This document shows, one piece after another, positions 17,867-26,600 of a stretch of 64,000 bases of DNA. The stretch's first letter is position 1; each line of letters begins with the position of its first letter. The stretch covers positions 248,001 to 312,000 of the forward strand of contig NZ_OY781616.1 in NCBI RefSeq assembly GCF_963677005.1. Direction: 5' to 3'. The notes beneath the pieces are model-generated. The model was given only the letters and a program-made list of their open reading frames with translations, was not told where the DNA came from and did not search any database. The position numbers were made by a program, and so were the translations under genes. Origin of the DNA: Maridesulfovibrio sp. (GTDB lineage Bacteria > Desulfobacterota > Desulfovibrionia > Desulfovibrionales > Desulfovibrionaceae).

Positions 17867-17939
17867 ATATTGCTGTCCGGGTTGTTTTCGTTTTTATAAG
17901 TTCATCATCCACTTTTTTGCTGCACAGCACAAGCCCAGG

Positions 17940-18824
17940 CTACTTGCTGCGGTTTGTCAACCAAACTCCTGCGATGGTAAGCGTGCCACCTATAACAAGG
18001 AACATGTCAACCTGCTCTCCCAGCATTACAACTCCAAGGAAAATAGCAACAACCGGGACAAGGTTTATAAATATCCCTGTCTTTGAAGGTCCTATCTCCC
18101 TTATTGCCGAAAAATACCAGCTGAAGCTGAGCCCGGTACCGAGCAGGGCAAGGTACAGGACACATATGTAATCCACAAATGAAGCATTCATCGCTTCGTT
18201 TATGAGTCCATGGTACAACGCAGGTCCTATCAGCATAAAGGTGCCGAACAGGCAGGACCAGTATACCGATTCAAGAGCGGAGACTCTTCGAAGCACCGGC
18301 TTTCCGGCCAGCGAATAAGTTCCCCAGCTTAATGCGCAGCCGATGATGCACAGGTCTCCGAAATTTGCGCCTTCGGTTAATATGGATACAGGGTTTCCAT
18401 GGCCTATGATGGTACTGACTCCAAGCAGGGCCAAGACGAACCCTACAGCTTTTCCGGGAGGAAATTTTTCTTTGAATATCAGCGCGGACCCCAGAGCGAT
18501 GAAGCTCGGGGTGGCTGCGATTATCAATGCGGCCCTTCCTACGGGGACGGTCTTCAGGCCGCTGAAGAAAAGAATATTGTAGAGAAATACCCCGGTGAAT
18601 CCGAGAAATGCCAACGGCAGAATATCCTTTCTGCTGCATCTGGGCTTGTGGCCTGTTCCTCTGCAGACCAGGAAAAACATGAATACTGTGGCAAAAAGAA
18701 AGCGCAGGAATGCTGCCGAGTAAGGGGTCAGATGTCCGGCAAGTGTGCGGCCGGCAATCCATGTTCCGCCCCAGAAAATAACTGATCCAATGAGTTTGAG
18801 ATAGAGCAGGGTAGTGCTTGGCAT
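17940..18824 (-). CDS. EamA-family (DMT) inner-membrane transporter
   Basis: 294-residue membrane protein with about ten hydrophobic segments in two EamA repeats (residues ~8-140 and ~155-290). Typical features are FWGGTWIAGRTLAGHLTPYSAAFLRF in the first repeat and SFSWYFSAIREIGPSKTGIFINLVPVVAIFLGVVMLGE in the second. It is distinct from the EamA gene at 15821, sharing only the fold. It begins five bases after the stop of the C_GCAxxG_C_C gene, so the two probably form an operon. The substrate is unknown. Confidence 0.9.
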   Translation of the reverse strand: MPSTTLLYLKLIGSVIFWGGTWIAGRTLAGHLTPYSAAFLRFLFATVFMFFLVCRGTGHKPRCSRKDILPLAFLGFTGVFLYNILFFSGLKTVPVGRAALIIAATPSFIALGSALIFKEKFPPGKAVGFVLALLGVSTIIGHGNPVSILTEGANFGDLCIIGCALSWGTYSLAGKPVLRRVSALESVYWSCLFGTFMLIGPALYHGLINEAMNASFVDYICVLYLALLGTGLSFSWYFSAIREIGPSKTGIFINLVPVVAIFLGVVMLGEQVDMFLVIGGTLTIAGVWLTNRSK

Positions 18825-18829
18825 ATGGC

Positions 18830-19267
18830 TTAAATATTATTCCTTAGCAGGTTTATGGCGAATTCGGCTGCATCTTCCACAAGCGGGTAGCAAATATTTT
18901 CCTTGATACCATCTTTCTGGAATTTTATGCGGTCTCGGTCTTCACGAAAGTCGCATCCGCAAAGTTTGTAACAGTTGGTGCTGCCGAAACGTGTTTCGAA
19001 CCAGGTGGTGAATTCCTGCGCCAGTGCATAGCAGTAATCCAGGTCCTGTTCCGGGTGCTGCCTTCCATGGAGCAGGCTTATCAGCAGCAGGCTTCCCTGA
19101 TAGGCGCCGCATGTTCCTGTTGTTCTCGATGTCCCCGAGCAGAAAGCGGTTGCCATGGCCGGAATGGCCGGGTTTTTTATTCCCAATGTCTCGGCACCGG
19201 CCAAAAGTATACTTTCGGCACAGAGGTAGCCTTCTTGGAAGTATTCGCGCGCGTTATTTTTTTTCAT
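18830..19267 (-). CDS. C_GCAxxG_C_C family redox-type protein
   Basis: 145-residue protein of the C_GCAxxG_C_C family (PF09719), whose members carry conserved cysteines and are suspected to bind a metal or redox cofactor. Visible cysteines: C16 (LCAES), C43 (FCSGTSR), C53 in the core motif GTCGAYQGS, and C99, C103 and C105 (CYKLCGC). The start at ATG 19267 is preceded by GGAG. Its close coupling to the downstream EamA exporter suggests a shared task. The molecular function is not known for the family. Confidence 0.85.
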   Translation of the reverse strand: MKKNNAREYFQEGYLCAESILLAGAETLGIKNPAIPAMATAFCSGTSRTTGTCGAYQGSLLLISLLHGRQHPEQDLDYCYALAQEFTTWFETRFGSTNCYKLCGCDFREDRDRIKFQKDGIKENICYPLVEDAAEFAINLLRNNI

Positions 19268-19851
19268 ATTCAGCTCCGTGGAACAGGGTTAATGAATAAT
19301 ATTCTTGCGTGTATGTAAGGCAGAGAGGGAATAAATTGCTTTTTTGCCGGGATTGTCGTAAAAAAAGTTTGGATTGTACGGGAAATTTGCGTTGATAATT
19401 GTGCAAATCGAATATTGTTCTCTGTGCTTGCTTTGTTCTGCATAATTACATAATGTACGAACTTAATTCGTCAAGAGTTGCCCGACATCTAAATCACAAT
19501 CCGGCATTTTGCAATGCAGTAATCCGCGCCTCTGACCTCTGCACTTTTTTACGGTTTTTTGTTGACCGGTTTCGCCGTTATGTCCTGAATGGTGTATTAT
19601 TCATCATTTTGTACAAAATTGTTTGTATATGACGGATCGGGTTGCAAGAACGTTTGATCTTACCATCAATCAAGTTTGCCCTGCCTGGACAAATCGGTAT
19701 CTATAAGTTGAAAATTCTGCTATAAATAGAGTTACGCGGTAAATGTTCTTGTGTTAACGTATTTTACTTAATTTTTGTCTTGTTTTTGTGGTTAGCTGTG
19801 TGCTTTTGTCTTGACAAAACCTTTAAAATTGAATTTTATTCTTAAAGAGCA
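19268..19851. other. 584-base intergenic region upstream of the Lrp gene
   Basis: AT-rich stretch between the divergent C_GCAxxG and Lrp genes. It holds presumed promoters for both. A 77-codon frame at 19399-19632 has no binding site, unusual composition (many Cys, Phe, Ile) and no recognisable motif, so I do not call it. Other than the promoter noted at 19811, nothing stands out. Confidence 0.5.
19811..19839 (+). promoter_or_regulatory. Candidate sigma-70-type promoter of the Lrp gene
   Basis: A perfect -35 box TTGACA (19811-19816) is followed after 17 bases by TTTTAT (19834-19839), matching four of six -10 positions. It would give a very short leader of about six bases to the ATG at 19852, so the start could also lie further upstream. 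The surrounding DNA is AT-rich and suited to autoregulation. Confidence 0.4.
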
Positions 19852-20328
19852 ATGAGTAAGAGAAAAATTGACGAAACTGATCGTAGAATTCTGACGATAC
19901 TTCAGAATAGTGGCAGAGTCTCCAATGCTGATATAGCCCGCAAAGTGGGCATGGCTCCTTCGGCAGTGTTGGAAAGAGTGCGTAAGCTTGAGCGCAAGGG
20001 CGTGCTGGTGGGCTATGAAGCCATAGTCGATCCAAAAGCTGTGGGCAGATCACTTACCGCCTTTATCTTTGTAAACGTAAACGAAGGTGTCGGTGCAACT
20101 TCAACAGGGCTGGCTCTTGCCAAGGTTCCAGGCGTCCTTGAGGTTCACTATTGTGCCGGGCGGGACAGTTATCTGATCAAAGTCCGCTGTGAAGATACCG
20201 ACGGGCTTGCGATCATGCTGGGACAGATCGGCCGTATTGAAACTGTCCGCGACACCAATTCCACCATTGTTCTGAACACGATCAGGGAATCACGTGCAAT
20301 TCCTTTGGAAGATGAAGATTTGAATTAG
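19852..20328 (+). CDS. Lrp/AsnC-family regulator, probable proline-utilisation regulator
   Basis: 158-residue leucine-responsive-type regulator. Residues ~5-60 form the AsnC helix-turn-helix (DETDRRILTILQNSGRVSNADIARKVGMAPSAVLERVRKLERKGV), and residues ~70-145 the ligand-binding RAM domain (VPGVLEVHYCAGRDSYLIKVRCED). It lies 132 bases upstream of the putA-like gene in the same direction; in many bacteria such a regulator controls proline dehydrogenase in response to proline, and the putA-like enzyme here has no DNA-binding domain of its own. Control of putA is therefore inferred. Confidence 0.88.
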   Translation: MSKRKIDETDRRILTILQNSGRVSNADIARKVGMAPSAVLERVRKLERKGVLVGYEAIVDPKAVGRSLTAFIFVNVNEGVGATSTGLALAKVPGVLEVHYCAGRDSYLIKVRCEDTDGLAIMLGQIGRIETVRDTNSTIVLNTIRESRAIPLEDEDLN

Positions 20329-20460
20329 ACGCAGACTGGGAAAATTTCCGCGAACAGGGCGGCTGTGGGCAGGTGCTCTAAGCATGCCCCGGGGAAGGTC
20401 TTTGATCGGTCTGCAAAATTTATCTTTTGATGAACCATTAAAGATCCAAGGAGAAAAGGT

Positions 20461-23400
20461 ATGAGCGTTGAAATCTCCTCCCTCGACAGCAAGATCATTG
20501 ATCGCGGAAAACTTTTTTTCAGTTCCATTTCCGGTGAAGCCCCCTCTGTCTTCAACAAGGGCTGGTGGACGGGAAAGGTAATGGACTGGGCCATGCAGAA
20601 CGAAGAGTTCAAGGTCCAGATGTTTCGTTTTGTGGATGTCCTGCCGTATTTGAACACTTCGGAATCCCTTTCCAGACATATTGAGGAATACTTTGCCGGA
20701 GATGACAGCAATATTCCCGACGTTCTCAAGTGGGGAGCCACCAAGACCGGCTTCGGCGGCGGACTTGTCGCCAAGGTTCTCAACAAGACGATCCGTTCGA
20801 ATATCGAGGGAATGGCCCGGCAGTTCATTATCGGGCAGGAGGCCAAGGAGGCTGTAAAAGGGATCCGCAAGCTCCGCAAGGACGGTTTTGCCTTTGTCCT
20901 GGACCTGCTCGGAGAAGCCACTGTTTCGGCTGAAGAGGCCGATGCCTACCGCGAAGGCTACATGGAAGTCCTAAATGCCATTGAGAAGGAATACAGGAAG
21001 TGGGACGGACTGGGAACCGGCGGAGAACTTGATTGGGGACATGCCCCGAAAATCAACGTTGCCGTTAAGCCTTCAGCCTTTTACTCCCAGTCCAAACCGG
21101 TTGATCTCGAAGGAACAGTCGAGGGCATGATCGCCAGTATCGAACCGGTTTACCGCAAGATAATGGACATGGGCGGATTCATGTGCATCGATATGGAACA
21201 GCTCAAGTACAAAGAGCCTACCGTGGAGATGTACAAGCGTCTTCGCAAGAAATATCCCGACTATCCTCATCTGGGAATAGTCTTTCAGGCATATCTCAAA
21301 AGTGTCGATAACGATGTGGCTGGATTGATTGCCTGGGCCAGAGATGAAAACCTGCCGATTTCAATCCGGCTGGTAAAAGGGGCCTACTGGGATTCGGAAA
21401 CGGTAACAGCCAAGCAGAACGACTGGCCTGTTCCGGTCTGGACCCGCAAGCCTGAATCGGACATGGCATACGAGCGCGTGGCCCGTATGATTCTTGAAAA
21501 TCACGATATCTGCCACTATGCCTGCGCTTCCCACAACATCCGTACCATTTCCGCAATCATGGAAATGGCTCAGGCCATGGGCGTTCCGGAAGACCGGTAC
21601 GAGTTTCAGGTCCTTTACGGGATGGCGGAGCCGGTGCGCAAGGGGCTTAAAAATGTGGCCAAGCGAGTCCGCCTGTACTGCCCGTACGGTGATCTGATTC
21701 CCGGAATGGCTTATCTGGTTCGGCGACTGCTGGAAAATACTGCCAACGAATCATTTCTCAAACAGACCTTTGCTGATGAGGCCGATGTTAATCTCCTTCT
21801 TGAAAATCCGGAAAAAACCCTTGAGCGCGAGCTTGCCGCAAAGCCCCGCAGAACCAAGCCGGAAGCCGCTGAAGGGGAGCTGCCGACCTTTATCAACTTC
21901 GCCCCGGCCGATTTTACGGTCAAGGAACAGCGCGAAGCCTTTCCCGCAGCCATAGCCCGCTTGCGCAGCAAGCTGGGCAAACGTTATCCGCTCTACATCG
22001 GCGGCAGGGAAATTGTAACTGACGATACTCTGGATTCATATAATCCGGCCGATACCTCAGAAATTATCGGGACCGTATGTCAGGCCGGTACTGCCGAAGT
22101 GGATCAGGCTGTCGCTGTCGCCCGCGAGGCTTATCTGGACTGGCGCAATGTGGAACCGCGTGAACGGGCTGAATATCTGCTGAAAGCCGCCAATTATCTC
22201 AAGGAAAATGTTTATGACCTGTGTGCCATGCAGGTGCTTGAAGTAGGCAAGCAGTGGGATCAGGCTCAGGCCGATATAGGTGAAGCCATAGACTTCATGG
22301 AATACTACGCCCGTGAAATGATCCGGCTGGGCGAGCCCCGGCGCATGGGTAAGGCTCCCGGAGAATACTCCCGTTATTTCTATCAGGGTAAAGGGGTGGC
22401 TGCGGTTATTGCTCCGTGGAACTTCCCGCTGGCCATCAGCGTGGGTATGGTTTCCGCTGCAATCGTTGCAGGATGTCCGGTTGTGTATAAACCCGCCGGT
22501 CTTTCCTCGGCAGTCGGTTTCGGAATTGTCGATATGTTCCGGGCCGCAGGACTTCCCGCCGGTGTTTTCAACTATGTTCCGGGGCGTGGGTCAGTCATGG
22601 GCGACCATCTGGTGGACCACCCGGATGTTGCGGTAATCGCATTTACCGGTTCCATGGAAGTGGGGCTGCGTATTCAGGAACGTGCCGCCAAAGTTCATCC
22701 CGGGCAGGAACAGTGCAAGAAAGTCATTGCCGAGATGGGAGGTAAGAATGCCATTATCATTGATGACGATGCCGATCTTGACGAAGCCGTGCTGGGCGTG
22801 CTTTATGCCGCTTTCGGTTTTCAGGGGCAGAAATGCTCAGCATGTTCCCGGGTAATCGTGCTGGATTCCATCTATGACCGCTTCCTGCACAGGTTGAAGG
22901 AAGCCGCCGGCTCCATAAAAATCGGTCCTGCCGAGGACCCGGCCAACTATATGGGCCCTGTTGTGGATGAGGGTGCAAAGCAGAACGTATTGGAGTACTG
23001 CCGCATAGCCGAGTCCGAAGGATCGGTTGTCGTCAAACGCGAAGCTGCACCGGAATACCTTGAAAAAGGCTGCTACGCACCGCTGCTCATTGTTGATGGT
23101 ATCACAAAGGACCACCGTATTGCGCAGGAAGAGGTCTTCGGGCCGGTTCTCGCTGTAATGCGTGCCGGTAACTTCAGTGAGGCCATCGACATTGCCAACG
23201 CTACCAAGTTCGGGCTGACCGGGTCAGTATATTCCAGGAGCCCGAAACATCTGGAGCTGGCATCCAGAGAATTTCGGGTCGGCAACCTCTACCTCAATAA
23301 ACCGAGTGTCGGGGCTTTGGTGGAACGGCATGCGTTCGGCGGATTCAAGATGTCCGGCGTGGGTTCCAAGTCGGGCGGTCCCGATTACCTGCTGCAGTTC

Positions 23401-23481
23401 ATGGATCCAAGAATAGTCTGCGAAAATACCATTCGGCGTGGATTCACTCCCATTTCCGATGATGATGACTGGGTCGAATAA
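20461..23481 (+). CDS. putA: Bifunctional proline dehydrogenase / L-glutamate gamma-semialdehyde dehydrogenase
   Basis: Oxidises proline to pyrroline-5-carboxylate (FAD) and then glutamate semialdehyde to glutamate (NAD+). Of the 1006 residues, ~100-480 are the proline dehydrogenase barrel, with RLVKGAYWDSE at 303-313 and YCPYGDLIPGMAYLVRRLLEN near 405. Residues ~500-990 are the aldehyde dehydrogenase, with APWNFPLA, FTGSMEVG, the EMGGKN glutamate and catalytic Cys792 in GQKCSACSR. The N-terminal ribbon-helix-helix domain of trifunctional PutA is absent, consistent with control by the neighbouring Lrp protein. ATG 20461 follows AAGGAG. The gene ends at a strong terminator. Confidence 0.94.
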   Translation: MSVEISSLDSKIIDRGKLFFSSISGEAPSVFNKGWWTGKVMDWAMQNEEFKVQMFRFVDVLPYLNTSESLSRHIEEYFAGDDSNIPDVLKWGATKTGFGGGLVAKVLNKTIRSNIEGMARQFIIGQEAKEAVKGIRKLRKDGFAFVLDLLGEATVSAEEADAYREGYMEVLNAIEKEYRKWDGLGTGGELDWGHAPKINVAVKPSAFYSQSKPVDLEGTVEGMIASIEPVYRKIMDMGGFMCIDMEQLKYKEPTVEMYKRLRKKYPDYPHLGIVFQAYLKSVDNDVAGLIAWARDENLPISIRLVKGAYWDSETVTAKQNDWPVPVWTRKPESDMAYERVARMILENHDICHYACASHNIRTISAIMEMAQAMGVPEDRYEFQVLYGMAEPVRKGLKNVAKRVRLYCPYGDLIPGMAYLVRRLLENTANESFLKQTFADEADVNLLLENPEKTLERELAAKPRRTKPEAAEGELPTFINFAPADFTVKEQREAFPAAIARLRSKLGKRYPLYIGGREIVTDDTLDSYNPADTSEIIGTVCQAGTAEVDQAVAVAREAYLDWRNVEPRERAEYLLKAANYLKENVYDLCAMQVLEVGKQWDQAQADIGEAIDFMEYYAREMIRLGEPRRMGKAPGEYSRYFYQGKGVAAVIAPWNFPLAISVGMVSAAIVAGCPVVYKPAGLSSAVGFGIVDMFRAAGLPAGVFNYVPGRGSVMGDHLVDHPDVAVIAFTGSMEVGLRIQERAAKVHPGQEQCKKVIAEMGGKNAIIIDDDADLDEAVLGVLYAAFGFQGQKCSACSRVIVLDSIYDRFLHRLKEAAGSIKIGPAEDPANYMGPVVDEGAKQNVLEYCRIAESEGSVVVKREAAPEYLEKGCYAPLLIVDGITKDHRIAQEEVFGPVLAVMRAGNFSEAIDIANATKFGLTGSVYSRSPKHLELASREFRVGNLYLNKPSVGALVERHAFGGFKMSGVGSKSGGPDYLLQFMDPRIVCENTIRRGFTPISDDDDWVE

Positions 23482-23510
23482 ATCCGATTGCCTACTCCTT
23501 TTAATGTAAC

Positions 23511-23549
23511 AAAAACCCCCGGCAGGATTTTTTCCTCGCCGGGGGTTTT
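23511..23549. terminator. Terminator between putA and the DUF445 gene
   Basis: Stem AAAACCCCCGGC (23512-23523) with GCCGGGGGTTTT (23538-23549), plus an inner AGG/CCT pairing. A-run on the left and T-run on the right make it usable from both converging genes. Between it and 23717 I see no gene. Confidence 0.9.
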
Positions 23550-23716
23550 CGTATTTGTCTTATTCGTAATTTTCGTTTGTTACAGATATTTTTTCTTTTG
23601 GATAGGGTGCTGACCGAAAACTGAATGTGTCAGCCTATGTTAAGAAAAAATAATTCCTGTTTTGATGAAAGAGATATAATCTGTTCATCAATGCACCTGT
23701 AATAAGCTGATATTCT

Positions 23717-24319
23717 TTACAGCATGAAGATGAGAACCTGGATCAGGCCGATGAGGAAACCAAGTACTCCGCCGATCACTTCGATAAATTTGAATTCCTT
23801 TTTCATTATGGAGAAAAGGATTGCCTCAAGTTGTTCCATGGAAAAACATTCAACCTTGTCCTGAACCAGACATTTGAAATCCAGTGAACACTCAAGTTGG
23901 GACGAAGTGGTTTCAATGAGTTTAGGCAGCATTTCATCAAGTTCTTTGGAGAGCATTCCCTTGACAGTTTTCATTGTTTCGTCATTCAGAAACATTCCTA
24001 CCATCGGATGCAGGCTTGTCAGCCGTTCACGAAAGAAAACGTCCAGATAATCCAGAACAACTTCCTTGTGGCTGTCTATGAACTTAGGGTCATGAATGAC
24101 ATTTTTTATATCTGTATGAGAGATGAGTTCGCGTTCTATCATCTCGCCGAGACGGGCTGCCAGTTCTTTCTGTCGTTTGGGAAATATGCCCTGAATTGTA
24201 AACGGACCTATTTTTATAGGATGATGCGGGTGGAAAAGCATTTTTACAGCAAGATAGTTGGTGAACCACCCGATGAGAGCGCAGATTACAGGTGAGAGCA
24301 GCAGCTTTATTGTTATCAT
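23717..24319 (-). CDS. DUF445 family membrane protein
   Basis: 200-residue protein with a hydrophobic segment at each end and a long helical region between. The DUF445 hallmark is visible near the N-terminus: GWFTNYLAVKMLFHP followed by GIFPKRQKELAARLGE (residues ~13-57). The C-terminus ends in a second membrane helix (GGVLGFLIGLIQVLIFML). I place the start at ATG 24319, preceded by AGAGG eleven bases away; an open extension to 24601 overlaps the divergent GGDEF gene and is not conserved. Function is unknown; membrane-attached. Confidence 0.85.
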   Translation of the reverse strand: MITIKLLLSPVICALIGWFTNYLAVKMLFHPHHPIKIGPFTIQGIFPKRQKELAARLGEMIERELISHTDIKNVIHDPKFIDSHKEVVLDYLDVFFRERLTSLHPMVGMFLNDETMKTVKGMLSKELDEMLPKLIETTSSQLECSLDFKCLVQDKVECFSMEQLEAILFSIMKKEFKFIEVIGGVLGFLIGLIQVLIFML

Positions 24320-24556
24320 TATTCTATAAACCTCTTGTTGTTGTAGTAGTTCTCCGTGATACGGAAACGCGGTGACATAGTTGTCTAAAATGATGAAAAG
24401 AGCAAGTAAATACAATGCAATGTCGTATATATTATGTATTGTGCCTTGTTTTAATGATGCAAAATCGTAACCTAAGTGTAAAAATGCTTGATTAGTTGTA
24501 AAATCAGTGTAATATGCGTTTTCTGCATTGGGGGAATCAATCACTGGAGGGGAGTT

Positions 24557-25723
24557 GTGAGTAGGTTTCCTGATACTGAAGATACAGTAGAGTATGGTCA
24601 ATTGAAGAAAGCATACGAAGAATTAAAGAAGTTGACTTTGGAAAAGTGCCCCGAATGCGGACAGGTCCGGTTTCGGGATCTTTTCGATGGAGCTGCTTCA
24701 GCCATTGCCGTTCTGGACTCTCTGGGGAATGTCCTTTGCATTAACAATGCCTTCCGGGATTTGAGCGGTTATGCTTCAAGTGAAATCATTGGTCAACCTT
24801 TGTGCCAAATTGTAACTAAATCTGGCGATACCGAGGGGCGTGAATTTCTGGAAAATATTTTCAGTACTCCGGATTTACGTTCGAATCTGAGTATGCCCAT
24901 CGTTGATAGACATCAGGAACAGCATTACGTGGACCTGAGCATAGCTAATGTCGACATCGGTTCCGGGCAGCGGAACAGCATCTGTATTTTTTCGGATGTG
25001 ACCAGTGAACGTGAAAACGAGATGCGGCGAGAAGAACTCATCGAGGAGCTGATGGAAGCCAAGGAACTGCAGGAGGACAACTCCGCAAGGCTGACCATGC
25101 TGCTGCACGAACTGGACGAAAAGAATCTGGAGCTTGAAACGGAAGTTGCGGAAAGGAAAAAAGCGGAAGCTCTGCTGCGGGAAAGTGAGGAACGGTTCAA
25201 AAATCTGAGCATTACCGATCAGCTGACAGGGCTTTTCAACCGGCGGCATATGGTGGACGTTGCTGAAAGGGAAGTTTCCGTCAGCAATAAGATGAACAGC
25301 CCGCTCAGCTTTATCCTCATGGATATTGACGATTTCAAGGTATACAATGATACCTACGGCCATGCAGCCGGGGATGTTGTGCTCGCACGTGTAGGACGCA
25401 TAATTCGCGAAACCGTGAGGGATACGGACCTTGCATTTCGTTATGGCGGAGAGGAATTTCTAATTGTATTGCCTGTAACTGACGGCCCTACTGCAATGCA
25501 GCTGGCCGAGGAAATACGAAAAGCCGTTTCAAGAGAGAGATATTATCCTGCCGGAAACGGAGTTGTTCAGAAGACCATGAGTATAGGCGTTGCGCAGTAT
25601 CTCATCGGTGAGCCGCTGGAAAAAGTGCTCAAACGGGCAGATGACAATATGTACAAGTCGAAAATTCGCGGCAAGAACAAGGTATATTTTTCCTGTGAGA
25701 CAGGAGATTCACAGTTCGGTTAA
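24557..25723 (+). CDS. PAS-domain diguanylate cyclase (GGDEF)
   Basis: Makes the second messenger c-di-GMP from two GTP. I start the gene at GTG 24557, which follows GGAGGGGAG directly; an upstream frame to 24488 lacks a binding site. The 388-residue product has a PAS domain (~40-150, LFDGAASAIAVLDSLGNVL), a coiled coil (~155-215) and a GGDEF domain (~220-385) with TDQLTGLFNRR and an intact active motif GGEEF (RYGGEEFLIVLP). No membrane segment is present, so the enzyme is cytoplasmic. A C-P-E-C-G pair near residue 32 might bind a metal. It converges with the lipoprotein gene 32 bases downstream. Confidence 0.92.
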   Translation: MSRFPDTEDTVEYGQLKKAYEELKKLTLEKCPECGQVRFRDLFDGAASAIAVLDSLGNVLCINNAFRDLSGYASSEIIGQPLCQIVTKSGDTEGREFLENIFSTPDLRSNLSMPIVDRHQEQHYVDLSIANVDIGSGQRNSICIFSDVTSERENEMRREELIEELMEAKELQEDNSARLTMLLHELDEKNLELETEVAERKKAEALLRESEERFKNLSITDQLTGLFNRRHMVDVAEREVSVSNKMNSPLSFILMDIDDFKVYNDTYGHAAGDVVLARVGRIIRETVRDTDLAFRYGGEEFLIVLPVTDGPTAMQLAEEIRKAVSRERYYPAGNGVVQKTMSIGVAQYLIGEPLEKVLKRADDNMYKSKIRGKNKVYFSCETGDSQFG

Positions 25724-25755
25724 AACCTTTGTTTTGTCGTACGGAGCATTTTTAC

Positions 25756-26403
25756 CTATTTTTTTGCAACCGTTTCGGAAAGATCCCTCTCCAACTCGGT
25801 GAATATTTCTTTTGCCCCGCAGTTCAGTGCAGAGACAAGAGTTTTCGCTTCTGTGTCTTTCAGTTCAATTGCCCGGCTGAAGTTTCGTGAGTAAATTATC
25901 GGCAGGCCGGGATTTTCATTATCCAGCAGGAAAAACTGCATTTTCAGTATCGCCTTGTGCGGATCGCTTGAGTAATCCCCGTAAATTGCGTTTACGACCC
26001 CTTCAAGAATAAGGTTTCCGGTCCCCATGCTTTCCGGCCCCAGTACATTGGCGAAGAGTCCTGAATCAGACATCCAGGAGTGCAGCTCCTGAGTCATCAT
26101 GGCTGCCGGGGTGATGAAAAACGCGTTGTAGTAATCCGATTCAAATGAGTTTGGTCCTGTTTTGTAGACCAGATTTCTGTCTTCATACCTTGGGGATATC
26201 TTTACCCTGCGGATAGTAAGGTTTGTGGTTGATTCCGGTTTCTTCGGTTCCGCCTTGTCCCTTGGAATATCAATGGTGAAGTATTTACGTTCCAGAGACG
26301 GGCGTTCAAGCTTTACGCACCCTGAGATGGCCGTTATGCCGAGTATCAGAAGCAGGACTGCTGCTTTTTGCAGTATATTTGAATTACCTAAATAATCTCT
26401 CAT
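25756..26403 (-). CDS. ABC-type transport auxiliary lipoprotein (PqiC/MlaB-operon type, DUF330-like)
   Basis: 215-residue outer-membrane-directed lipoprotein associated with MCE lipid transporters. The signal peptide ends in the lipobox ISGC with the lipidated Cys at residue 29. The mature part shows YFTIDIPRDKAEP, LTIRRVKISPRYEDRNLVYK and YYNAFFITPAAMMTQEL, characteristic of the ABC_trans_aux family. Start ATG 26403 has GGAG six bases upstream. It is the last gene of the operon mlaE-mlaF-mlaD, after a 197-base gap that contains a GC-rich inverted repeat but no T-run. Confidence 0.85.
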   Translation of the reverse strand: MRDYLGNSNILQKAAVLLLILGITAISGCVKLERPSLERKYFTIDIPRDKAEPKKPESTTNLTIRRVKISPRYEDRNLVYKTGPNSFESDYYNAFFITPAAMMTQELHSWMSDSGLFANVLGPESMGTGNLILEGVVNAIYGDYSSDPHKAILKMQFFLLDNENPGLPIIYSRNFSRAIELKDTEAKTLVSALNCGAKEIFTELERDLSETVAKK

Positions 26404-26600
26404 GTTCATCTCCATTCTAAGATATATCCGGCTCGGTAAAGTTGCCATTTTGCCTTGCGATTTATCCATCGCAGTCGTTTTCATACCTGATTGAATTATC
26501 TTTTTACACCCGGCGTCATGATTTATCCATACGGTGGTTCTGGAACCTTCGTATATGTGTCCCGTTTGGCCGTCCCCGGCACACCCGGACGGGCCTTCGG

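Noticed and set aside
19399..19632. 77-codon frame upstream of the Lrp gene
   Set aside because: No binding site, odd composition and no motif; in AT-rich intergenic DNA such frames arise by chance.
26520..26600. GC-rich inverted repeat between the MCE and lipoprotein genes
   Set aside because: Not a terminator because there is no T-run, and the two genes are likely one operon; kept only as a remark in the lipoprotein entry.
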